In this document: positions 7,963-15,416 of the stretch, one piece after another
Position numbering within the stretch: the stretch's first letter is position 1
How the letters are laid out: every line of letters starts with the position of its first letter
Origin: JAZDRH01 sp047470865
GTDB lineage: Bacteria > Pseudomonadota > Gammaproteobacteria > Pseudomonadales > Pseudomonadaceae
DNA: 64,000 nucleotides
Assembly: GCF_047470865.1 (NCBI RefSeq)
Contig: NZ_JAZDRH010000018.1
Coordinates: 4,401-68,400, forward strand
Reading direction: 5' to 3'
Made by a program: the position numbers and the translations under genes
The notes under the pieces: model-generated
What the model saw: only the letters and a program-made list of their open reading frames with translations
Told to the model about the DNA's origin: nothing
The model's database searches: none

Positions 7963-9159
7963 ATGAGTTTGTTAAGCCTTGACCAAGCACTCATTGCGCT
8001 GCAAGAAAAGGCAAGGTTGCAGCCCATCAAAGAAGTAGAGCAGGTGCCTGTATGTGCTGCGTTAGGTCGTGTGCTTGCTGAGCCACTGATTGCCACTACC
8101 GATTTACCACCATGGGCAAATAGCGCCATGGATGGTTATGCCTTGCGTCAGTCTGATCTGCATACCACGCAAACATTAGTCGTAAGTCAAAAAATCTTTG
8201 CGGGGCATGCGCCACAGCCTTTGCAGGCAGGTACTTGTGCGCGTATTTTTACGGGTGCGCCCTTGCCAGCTGGAGCAGATAGCGTTGAAATGCAGGAGCA
8301 TACTGAGGTTACCCAGCAAGGGGTGCGTTTTTTACAGCCTGTAACGCTAGGACAATATGTTCGGCCTCAAGGCCAAGAATGCCAGCAAGGACAGCCGTTA
8401 TTAAGCCAAGGTACAAGGCTTTCGGCTATTGATTTAGCTTTAGCAACATCGGTAGGCGTGACTAAGGTTGGTGTTTATCGAAAGTACCGTGTTGCCTTGT
8501 TATCAACAGGTGATGAATTAGTAGAAGCCGGGCAGGCGCTGCAAGCAGGGCAGATTTATAACAGTAATCGTACCTTACTCTTAACGGCTTTAACTCAACT
8601 GGGTTGTGAGGTGCAAGATATTGGGATTTTGCCAGATGATCCTGATAAAATTCGGCATGTTCTTCGCGAAATTAATAATGTCGACTTAATATTAAGCACC
8701 GGCGGTGTATCTGTTGGTGAGGCGGACTATTTAGGGCAAATTTTGCGTGAAGAAGGGCAGCTAAGTTTCTGGAAGTTGGCTTTAAAGCCAGGCAAACCCT
8801 TAACCTTTGGTTATTATAAAAATACGGCTTTTTTAGGTTTGCCGGGTAACCCTGCTTCTAGCTTAGTCACCTTTGCGATATTGGCCAGACCTTATATTTT
8901 GGCGTGCTTGCAGGCTAAGAACATAGCGCCTTTAAGCTTTTCAGTGACAATAGGTTTTGATATTTCACAAGCGAGCGTTCGCCGTGAATATTTGCGTGTG
9001 CGTGTTATTCAGGGTGTTGCACAGCAATATGATAACCAGTGCTCTGGTGTTTTACGCAGTGCAGCTTGGGCCGACGGGCTATTAGTAGTGCGGGAAAATC
9101 AATGCTTTAAACAAGGAGACCAGTTAGCTTTTATCCCGTTTAGCGAGCTGTTTAACTAA
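7963..9159 (+). CDS. moeA: Molybdopterin molybdenumtransferase MoeA (copy 2)
   Basis: 398 residues. Same fold and motifs as copy 1: PPWANSAMDGYALR near 52-65, FTGAPLPAGADSVEM, LSTGGVSVGEADYLG near 243-257, PGKPLTFG and GLPGNPASS. It is paired with moaB in a two-gene plus-strand unit, whereas copy 1 is in the moaCDE unit. Two divergent MoeA copies may serve different cofactor forms or simply be redundant (inference). Its last 8 bases overlap the convergent modC. Confidence 0.94.
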   Translation: MSLLSLDQALIALQEKARLQPIKEVEQVPVCAALGRVLAEPLIATTDLPPWANSAMDGYALRQSDLHTTQTLVVSQKIFAGHAPQPLQAGTCARIFTGAPLPAGADSVEMQEHTEVTQQGVRFLQPVTLGQYVRPQGQECQQGQPLLSQGTRLSAIDLALATSVGVTKVGVYRKYRVALLSTGDELVEAGQALQAGQIYNSNRTLLLTALTQLGCEVQDIGILPDDPDKIRHVLREINNVDLILSTGGVSVGEADYLGQILREEGQLSFWKLALKPGKPLTFGYYKNTAFLGLPGNPASSLVTFAILARPYILACLQAKNIAPLSFSVTIGFDISQASVRREYLRVRVIQGVAQQYDNQCSGVLRSAAWADGLLVVRENQCFKQGDQLAFIPFSELFN

Positions 9160-9817
9160 CTTGGCGGCCCTGTTCAATTTGTAGTACTTGTTCACCAAAG
9201 CAATCAACATCTTGCTGGTCGTGGGTAATGAGAATCATAGGTACTTGCAGGCGCTGCTGTAGCTCATCCAGTTCTTGGCGCATGTGCTGGCGCAAACTAG
9301 GATCCAAGGCTGAAAAAGGTTCATCTAATAATAGCGCTGTAGGGTTACTGACTAAGGCTCTTGCCAAGGCTGTGCGCTGGCGCTGCCCGCCAGAAATTTC
9401 CCTCGGATATTGATGTTCTAAGCCATTTAAAGCAAAGGTTGTTATCCATTCATCAACGGCAGCATTTTGTAGCTGTTGGCGCGGGTTGAGTAATCCTTTG
9501 CACGCAGCAAAGGCAATATTTTGGCGAACAGTGAGATGCGGAAATAAAGCGTAATCTTGAAATAGATAAGCAACATTACGTTGTTGTGCTGAAAGGTTAA
9601 TATTCTGTGTGCTATCAAATAAGGTGCGTCCTGCCAGTTTTATACGCCCCTGATCAGGCTTTATAAGTCCTGCAATCATGGATAAGGTTAAACTCTTGCC
9701 CGACCCTGAGCTGCCAAAAATTACCAAGCGTTGGCTATTGGAAGTAAAAGATAAGGACAGCTCAAAGTTGCGCTGTGCTGAGCGCATGGTTTTAGTGATG
9801 GCGAGATCAAGCAGCAT
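9152..9817 (-). CDS. modC: Molybdate ABC transporter ATP-binding protein ModC (short form)
   Basis: 221 residues: a complete ABC ATPase with Walker A GSSGSGKS (about 35-42), signature ISGGQRQRTALARAL (about 142-156), Walker B ALLLDEPFSALD and the switch histidine in LITHDQQD. The C-terminal MOP regulatory domain found in E. coli-type ModC (about 350 residues) is absent; in this window the only MOP modules are in ModE. Four bases after modB, last gene of modABC, convergent with moeA copy 2. Confidence 0.92.
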   Translation of the reverse strand: MLLDLAITKTMRSAQRNFELSLSFTSNSQRLVIFGSSGSGKSLTLSMIAGLIKPDQGRIKLAGRTLFDSTQNINLSAQQRNVAYLFQDYALFPHLTVRQNIAFAACKGLLNPRQQLQNAAVDEWITTFALNGLEHQYPREISGGQRQRTALARALVSNPTALLLDEPFSALDPSLRQHMRQELDELQQRLQVPMILITHDQQDVDCFGEQVLQIEQGRQVS

Positions 9818-9821
9818 GTGA

Positions 9822-10496
9822 CTAATAACCTTTGAGCTTAGTGGACGACATATAGTTAGCGCTCAGTAAAATACAAACACAAACAATAGAGGTAATGGCT
9901 ACTAATAAATTAGCTGTATGGTCATTACCTGCTTGTACCGCAGCATAGACCGCAGTAGATAAGGTTTGTGTTTTGCCTGGAATGCTACCTGCAATCATCA
10001 TGGTTGCACCAAACTCACCTAAAGCCCGAGCGAAAGCCAGTAGCAGCCCAGCTAAAATGCCACGCCAAGCTAAGGGTAAAGTCACACGAAAGAAAATAGC
10101 CCATTCAGCAACCCCTAGCACCCTAGCGGCTTGCTCTAATTGTGTATCAACGGCTTCAAAGGCGGCTCGTGCAGGTTTAAAAACTAAGGGAAACGCCACA
10201 ACGCTAGCGGCAATAACAGCTCCTTGCCAAGTAAAAATAAGATTAATACCCAAGTAATCATGCAGCCAAGCGCCCAACGTACTTTTGCGGCCGACTAAAA
10301 CCAATAAGTAATAACCCAATACTGTAGGCGGCATCACCATAGGCAAGGTCAATAGGGTATCTAGAAGGTTTCTGCCCCAAAACTTTTTACGTGCAAGTAA
10401 ATAACCAACAGCAATACCAAGTACTAAATTAATGGCTGTTGCCCAGCCTGCCACTTTTAAGGACAGGCCCAGTGCTTGCCAAACAGCGGCATCCAT
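9822..10496 (-). CDS. modB: Molybdate ABC transporter permease ModB
   Basis: 224 residues with about five membrane helices and the ABC-permease EAA loop (EQAARVLGVAEWAIFFRVTLP, of which the core is GVAEWAIFFRVTLP, about 127-140), which contacts ModC. LARALGEFGATMMIAGSIPG is the molybdate-permease-specific stretch. Start and modA stop share one base at 10496, so the genes are translationally coupled. Confidence 0.95.
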   Translation of the reverse strand: MDAAVWQALGLSLKVAGWATAINLVLGIAVGYLLARKKFWGRNLLDTLLTLPMVMPPTVLGYYLLVLVGRKSTLGAWLHDYLGINLIFTWQGAVIAASVVAFPLVFKPARAAFEAVDTQLEQAARVLGVAEWAIFFRVTLPLAWRGILAGLLLAFARALGEFGATMMIAGSIPGKTQTLSTAVYAAVQAGNDHTANLLVAITSIVCVCILLSANYMSSTKLKGY

Positions 10497-11248
10497 TAAG
10501 GTTTGCTAAAGCCGTATTGGCTGAGCAGTGCTTGGTTTTCTTCTTTGAATAAAAACTCAACGAAAGCGCTACTGGCAGCTTTTTTCGTGCCATCTTGGGT
10601 AATGGCAATGGGATAACTGATAACAACATCTAAAGGCACAGTAAATTGCACTTTAACTTTATCAGGCATAATGGCCGCGTCTGTGGAGTAAACAAAGCCA
10701 GCATCTACCTCACCACGAGCAACATAGTCTAATGATTGGCGCACGCTTTCTGTATTGATTTTTTTATCATTAAGCAGTGTCCAAAGCTGGGCTTTTTCAA
10801 GTGCTTGTTGACTGTAACGACCTACAGGCACACTTTCAGGATTACTAATAGCAAGATGCTTGATAGCCGGCTGGTTAAGTTCTTGTAATGATTTTAAGTT
10901 TAGCTGGCTATCAGTAGGCGTAATAACCACTAGGCTGTTGCGTACAAAGTCTTGACGGGTATGGTTTGCGATCAGCTGTTTTTGCTGGGCATCATCCATG
11001 GTTTTTTGATCGGCTGAGGCAAAAATATCTACCGGAGCGCCTTGTGCCATTTGCTGCAGCAGTGCGCCAGAAGCCGCGAAGTTAAGCTGTACCTTATGTT
11101 CGGGGTAGGCTTGTTCAAATTTACTGGCAATATCTGTAAAGGCATTAGTTAAACTGGCAGCGGCAGAAACTGTAATTTCTTCAGCCATAGCTTGTGTGCT
11201 AATAATCAGTATTACAGCAGATGCTAATGTATTGAAAACAGAGGCCAT
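10496..11248 (-). CDS. modA: Molybdate-binding periplasmic protein ModA
   Basis: 250 residues with a signal peptide (about 1-22, cleavage after AMA). The mature start ITVSAAASLTNAF is typical of ModA; the Ser/Thr positions there help to bind the oxyanion. FAASGALLQQMAQGAPVDIF and DAGFVYSTDA are further family motifs. First gene of the modABC uptake operon, with a ModE-type operator just upstream. Confidence 0.95.
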   Translation of the reverse strand: MASVFNTLASAVILIISTQAMAEEITVSAAASLTNAFTDIASKFEQAYPEHKVQLNFAASGALLQQMAQGAPVDIFASADQKTMDDAQQKQLIANHTRQDFVRNSLVVITPTDSQLNLKSLQELNQPAIKHLAISNPESVPVGRYSQQALEKAQLWTLLNDKKINTESVRQSLDYVARGEVDAGFVYSTDAAIMPDKVKVQFTVPLDVVISYPIAITQDGTKKAASSAFVEFLFKEENQALLSQYGFSKP

Positions 11249-11260
11249 GAAAATTCTCCA

Positions 11261-11290
11261 AGTCGTTATATACAGACAACTATAGCGATA
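11261..11290 (-). promoter_or_regulatory. Probable ModE operator of modABC
   Basis: Imperfect palindrome: TCGTTATA at 11263-11270 and TATAGCGA at 11281-11288 (7 of 8 paired), separated by 10 bases, immediately upstream of the modA start region. This matches the known ModE half-site pattern (CGTTATA / TATAACG-like). With molybdate-loaded ModE it would repress uptake. Confidence 0.7.
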
Positions 11291-11317
11291 CTAAAAGAAA
11301 AGATAAATAAACTTAGA

Positions 11318-12307
11318 TCAACCCCCTGTGGCATTCATAAAACGTACTACTTGCACCTCGCCGTCTGTAGTAAATTGATGTTGCTGCGGTTTATTGATTA
11401 AAGCCCGAGCAATATGTTGGCTAATAGCTTGATCATCAAGGGTGCTGCGTACTAGTGCGCGTAAATCTAACGAGTGCTCATTGCCAAGACACAATAATAA
11501 ACGGCCTTCTGCAGTTAAACGCAGGCGATTACAGGTGCTGCAAAAATTGTGGCTATGTGGCGAAATAAAACCAATACGACTATTGGGAAACTCAGCAGTT
11601 TGTAAATAGCGTGAAGGGCCGCCAGTAGAGGCGGTACTTTGGATAAGCGTATAGTTATTGGCTAATAAGGCTTGTATTTCATCACTGCTAAAAAAACCAA
11701 GGCCACGATCTCTACCAACATCACCTAATGGCATTTCCTCAATAAAGCTAATATCTAAACCACGCGCTAAGGCAAATTGGGTAATTTCTAGCACTTCATC
11801 GTGGTTATAACCACGCATAACAACGGTATTCAGTTTTAATCTGGAAAAGCCTACGTGACGTGCTGCCTCAATGCCTTCTAAGGTTTTCTCTAGCTTGCCG
11901 ACGCGGGTGATTTGCGCAAAACGCTCAGGTTTTAATGTATCAAGGCTGATATTAATGCGTTGAACACCAGCAGCGTATAAAGGCGCTGCCAGTTTAGCTA
12001 AATGTGTACCATTGGTCGTAATCACCAGCTCTTCTAAACCAGCAATAGCCTTGAGTTTTTTACATAAACTAATAATGTCAGGACGAATGAGTGGCTCGCC
12101 TCCTGTTAAACGTATTTTTCGCACGCCATTACTAACAAAAATACGCGCAATACGTTCAATTTCCTCAAAACTTAAAATCTGTGCCCGCGGGACAAAGGTC
12201 ATGTCTTCTGCCATGCAATAAACGCAGCGCAGGTCACAGCGGTCAGTAATAGATATTCGTAAATAGTCATGCTGTCGAGCATAGCTATCTAGCCAGCGAG
12301 TGCTCAT
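11318..12307 (-). CDS. moaA: GTP 3',8-cyclase MoaA
   Basis: 329 residues. Radical SAM enzyme that starts molybdenum-cofactor synthesis by cyclising GTP. The N-terminal [4Fe-4S] motif is at Cys24, Cys28 and Cys31 (CDLRCVYC), the second cluster motif is near residues 255-275 (FCSTCNRLRLTAEGRLLLC), and the C terminus ends in Gly-Gly (MNATGG), needed for catalysis. Transcribed alone, upstream of and in the same direction as modA, 69 bases apart. Confidence 0.96.
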   Translation of the reverse strand: MSTRWLDSYARQHDYLRISITDRCDLRCVYCMAEDMTFVPRAQILSFEEIERIARIFVSNGVRKIRLTGGEPLIRPDIISLCKKLKAIAGLEELVITTNGTHLAKLAAPLYAAGVQRINISLDTLKPERFAQITRVGKLEKTLEGIEAARHVGFSRLKLNTVVMRGYNHDEVLEITQFALARGLDISFIEEMPLGDVGRDRGLGFFSSDEIQALLANNYTLIQSTASTGGPSRYLQTAEFPNSRIGFISPHSHNFCSTCNRLRLTAEGRLLLCLGNEHSLDLRALVRSTLDDQAISQHIARALINKPQQHQFTTDGEVQVVRFMNATGG

Positions 12308-12590
12308 ACAGAGGCTCCATAGAAAACAGCAGGGCTAGTGTATCACGCACGAAGCCGCTTTGATTTTATGCGTGCTGATATAAGCGTATGAGATGTTCAA
12401 AATGAGAATAGGGTGGCTCAATGCTAGGGATGCGACTATTGAGCGAGATTATTTTTGTTTTTTTATTTTACAAAAAGCGAAAGCCATTTTTACTAAATAC
12501 TATTGCTTAGATTGCACCATGCTTGAGCTAGATAGTGATCAAAGCATATTGATAGGAATAACAACAATTAACTATTAAAGGAACGACATA

Positions 12591-13079
12591 ATGAATTCAT
12601 TATTGAAGTTAGGACTTTGGATATTCGCTAGCTTAGCGGTTACTTTAAATGCGCTGGCACAGACCACTATTTCGCCTGCTGGAGCGCCTTTTACAGCTAA
12701 AGGCGATATTGCCTTTGAAAAGGGCATGATTAGCGCCAACTGTGTTATCAGTATGGAAGGGCGCGTTTCAGCAGATGGCAAAGTTTCTTATATTGATAAA
12801 GTGAAGTTTGATGGCGGGTTTAAATGCCGTCGCGTTGAAGCTAAAAAGTTACCTTGGACGTTATTAGCTGATTCTGAAACCAGTGGCAAAATGACTGGCG
12901 TAGAAGTGACAGTTAGTGCCCCTATGTTTGGGGGAGACTGCGGCCCTAACGAAATAGTCGGCCGTTGGGATAATAACAACAGTAAAATGAGTGCTGAAAA
13001 TGCAGAATTTACTGGCGGCTGTAAGATTAATAAGGTGAATATTAATATTTCGCCTAATATGACAGTAACTGCTAATTAG
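12591..13079 (+). CDS. Small exported protein, PraB-like
   Basis: 162 residues. Signal peptide 1-23 (cleavage after ALA), then a beta-rich secreted domain beginning TTISPAGAPFTAKGDI. It has cysteines near 44, 79, 109 and 144 that could form two disulfides. Overall layout and the opening motif resemble the PraA/PraB family (secreted activator of alkane oxidation in Pseudomonas); this is recognition from memory and only moderate. Good ribosome site (AAAGGAA) and its own terminator, so it is monocistronic. The 283 bases upstream hold no other gene that I can support. Confidence 0.6.
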   Translation: MNSLLKLGLWIFASLAVTLNALAQTTISPAGAPFTAKGDIAFEKGMISANCVISMEGRVSADGKVSYIDKVKFDGGFKCRRVEAKKLPWTLLADSETSGKMTGVEVTVSAPMFGGDCGPNEIVGRWDNNNSKMSAENAEFTGGCKINKVNINISPNMTVTAN

Positions 13080-13087
13080 CTTGTCTA

Positions 13088-13122
13088 TTAAGCCGCCAGT
13101 AAAAACTGGCGGCTTTGTTTCT
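13088..13122. terminator. Terminator after the PraB-like gene
   Basis: 11-bp perfect stem 13090-13100 with 13105-13115, AAAA loop, then a T-rich tail on the plus strand. Between convergent genes. Confidence 0.85.
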
Positions 13123-15167
13123 TATTGTGCTTCGTTGACGCTTGGCGTCATACCTGTAGTGTTATTTAACAAGCTATCTGTTGCGGTTTGAATATAGGCA
13201 TTGAGTTGCTCTAAAAACACTTTTTCTGCAGCAATATCGGTGATTTTGCGTGCATTAGGTTGGCTGCCTAGTTCAAATTGCCAGATCCGTGCTTCTTGAT
13301 CCTTAGGCTTGATCATAATTTGATTATCTTTGATATAACCAACAGTTTGGTCATTCCCAGAGGGTTTGATTAAGGCAAAACCACGATCAGATGCCTTTAG
13401 ACTTAATAGGTCACGCCCCCAGCATTGGTTCTGAATTTTGCTATCAAGGCGTCCCATAATCGTAGGAACAAGGTCAACTTGAGAGGCGACTACATCATTA
13501 GTAGTGCCAAATTTTTCTTGTATGCCAGGTGCAATCATTAACATAGGTACATAATGGCGGAATAAATCCATTTCGGTTAACTGAACTGGAGCACCAAAGC
13601 CGTGGTCGCCCACAATAACAATCAAGCTATCTTTGTACCAAGGCTGTTGTTTGGCTTCTTCCATAAAGCGGCCTAATGCCCAGTCGGCATAACGCATGGC
13701 AGTGAGCTGCTCATTTAAACGGCCTTGATCTGTTACCGGCTCAATTTCTAATTTAGGCGGTATAGCATAAGGCGTGTGGTTAGATAGTGTTTGCAATAAA
13801 GCATAAAAAGGTTTGTGAGGATCTTTTTTGCCTAGCTCAACAATGGCTTTATCAAACATATCTTGGTCTGAAACACCCCAAGTCGGGTCAGAATACACAG
13901 GATTTACATAGTCTTTACGGCCAATAAAGTTGCGCATACCTTGGTTGCCAAAGAAACCTAACTGGTTGTCCCAAGCAAAGTCGCCATTGTAGACATAGAT
14001 ATCGTCAAAACCACGTGAACTAAGTTGCTGCGGTAAACCAGAGAACTTATTAGAACCTTCAGGGCTTTGCATTAAATATTCGAAGGATGGCAGGTTAGGA
14101 AAGCAGGCCATGGTGGCAAACATACCTTGGTGCGTACGAGTGCCATTAGAGAAGAAGCGCGTAAACAATAAGCCTTCTTTGCTTAGGCGGTCGAAGTTTG
14201 GCGTGATATTGTCTTGCGAGCCTAAAGCACCAACATAACGGCCAGCAAAGCTTTCCATGAGAATAACCACAACATGTTTAACTTCAGGTAGATCGGTATT
14301 GGCTGGCGCCGTACTAATGCGGCGAATAGCAGCAGTGTTGGTATCAATCAGCTGATCATACTCTGTAGTGATCATTTTGCGTGTTACATCAATGGCATGT
14401 GATAAGGCTAAGGGTGATTTCCAAATATAATCACGGCGTGGCGAAAATACCGTTGAAGCCGCATCATAAAATTGCATCACAGGGTTTAAGCCCAAATGGT
14501 TAGCAAATAAGGATTCTGTAGTAAATACATCCCCCCAACGCAAAGGCGGGCCTTGGCGTAAAGTGCCGCGTGCGGCTACAACGGCAACTAATAGGCATAC
14601 AACAAAGGTAGCTAGCTGAATAGGGTAGGTGGTTTTACTGGCTGTGCGTCGGCTACGGGTAAAGCGTTCAAGACGGCTAAATATAAAATAGCTTAATAAG
14701 CTTAACGCCAGCCAAGCTAGCAATAGCTTGACGACTGGAAAGCCATACCAAAGCATGCTTAAAACAGTGGCAGGATCTTCTTGCAAATATTGAAATAGGA
14801 GATTGTTTAAGCGCTGATGGTATTCACGGTAAAAATCAAGCTCCACAATGCCAAGTAAACTAGAAAAGCTTGCCATAATGGTTAGCCAGATCACCATAGC
14901 GCGGCGGCATTGCATAAGCTTTGGCGCCAATAAAATAAGTAATAAGGGAATACTAAAATAAATGGCAATGCGTAAGTCAAAGCGTAGGCCATTGGCAAAG
15001 GCTTCTACAATATCACTGCTGCTGGTTTGATTTAATAAGTCGCTATTGTAGACCAATAACAATGCACGCAATCCGGCAAAGAGTAATAGCCAAATAATAA
15101 TACTTAGGCTAACAAAACTTAGATGAGAGGGGAGAGAGTAAACAATAGGTGGTTTGCTTTTTGCCAT
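13122..15167 (-). CDS. LTA synthase family sulfatase / phosphoglycerol transferase
   Basis: 681 residues. Five membrane helices in the first 200 residues, then a periplasmic alkaline-phosphatase-superfamily domain (about 275-620): VVVILMESFAGRYVGALGS (metal ligand Glu), SNGTRTHQGMFA with the nucleophilic threonine, and VIVGDHGFG with the metal-binding Asp/His. Such enzymes move glycerol-phosphate or phosphoethanolamine from lipids to envelope glycans (OpgB-like) or to lipid A. The Gram-negative context makes lipoteichoic acid synthesis unlikely. Substrate unknown. Confidence 0.85.
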   Translation of the reverse strand: MAKSKPPIVYSLPSHLSFVSLSIIIWLLLFAGLRALLLVYNSDLLNQTSSSDIVEAFANGLRFDLRIAIYFSIPLLLILLAPKLMQCRRAMVIWLTIMASFSSLLGIVELDFYREYHQRLNNLLFQYLQEDPATVLSMLWYGFPVVKLLLAWLALSLLSYFIFSRLERFTRSRRTASKTTYPIQLATFVVCLLVAVVAARGTLRQGPPLRWGDVFTTESLFANHLGLNPVMQFYDAASTVFSPRRDYIWKSPLALSHAIDVTRKMITTEYDQLIDTNTAAIRRISTAPANTDLPEVKHVVVILMESFAGRYVGALGSQDNITPNFDRLSKEGLLFTRFFSNGTRTHQGMFATMACFPNLPSFEYLMQSPEGSNKFSGLPQQLSSRGFDDIYVYNGDFAWDNQLGFFGNQGMRNFIGRKDYVNPVYSDPTWGVSDQDMFDKAIVELGKKDPHKPFYALLQTLSNHTPYAIPPKLEIEPVTDQGRLNEQLTAMRYADWALGRFMEEAKQQPWYKDSLIVIVGDHGFGAPVQLTEMDLFRHYVPMLMIAPGIQEKFGTTNDVVASQVDLVPTIMGRLDSKIQNQCWGRDLLSLKASDRGFALIKPSGNDQTVGYIKDNQIMIKPKDQEARIWQFELGSQPNARKITDIAAEKVFLEQLNAYIQTATDSLLNNTTGMTPSVNEAQ

Positions 15168-15377
15168 GATTAGAATAGCCAGTTAAAACGCTAGTGGTTG
15201 AGCGTGCAGGTTAAAATAGAGAGTTATATTCAGTTGTAGATGCATATCAGCAAGGTAGTGATGGTTTTTTTCACTGGATTTAGGCCGATATGACATTTGT
15301 CCAGCTTAATTTGTTCCATGTTAAGCATTTGTTCAGATATTTCTACTGAACACATCCTGTTTTTACATTATTAAGGA

Positions 15378-15413
15378 TAAATTAACCGCCAGAAATACTT
15401 CATGGCGGTTAAC
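15378..15413 (-). terminator. Terminator of the acylase gene
   Basis: 9-bp perfect stem 15383-15391 with 15403-15411, 11-base loop. On the minus strand it is followed by a moderately T-rich stretch. It lies a few bases beyond the stop of the acylase gene. Confidence 0.55.
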
Positions 15414-15416
15414 TGT

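Noticed and set aside
12393..12578. 61-residue plus-strand ORF between moaA and the PraB-like gene
   Set aside because: No ribosome site, unusual composition, and it covers the expected promoter region.
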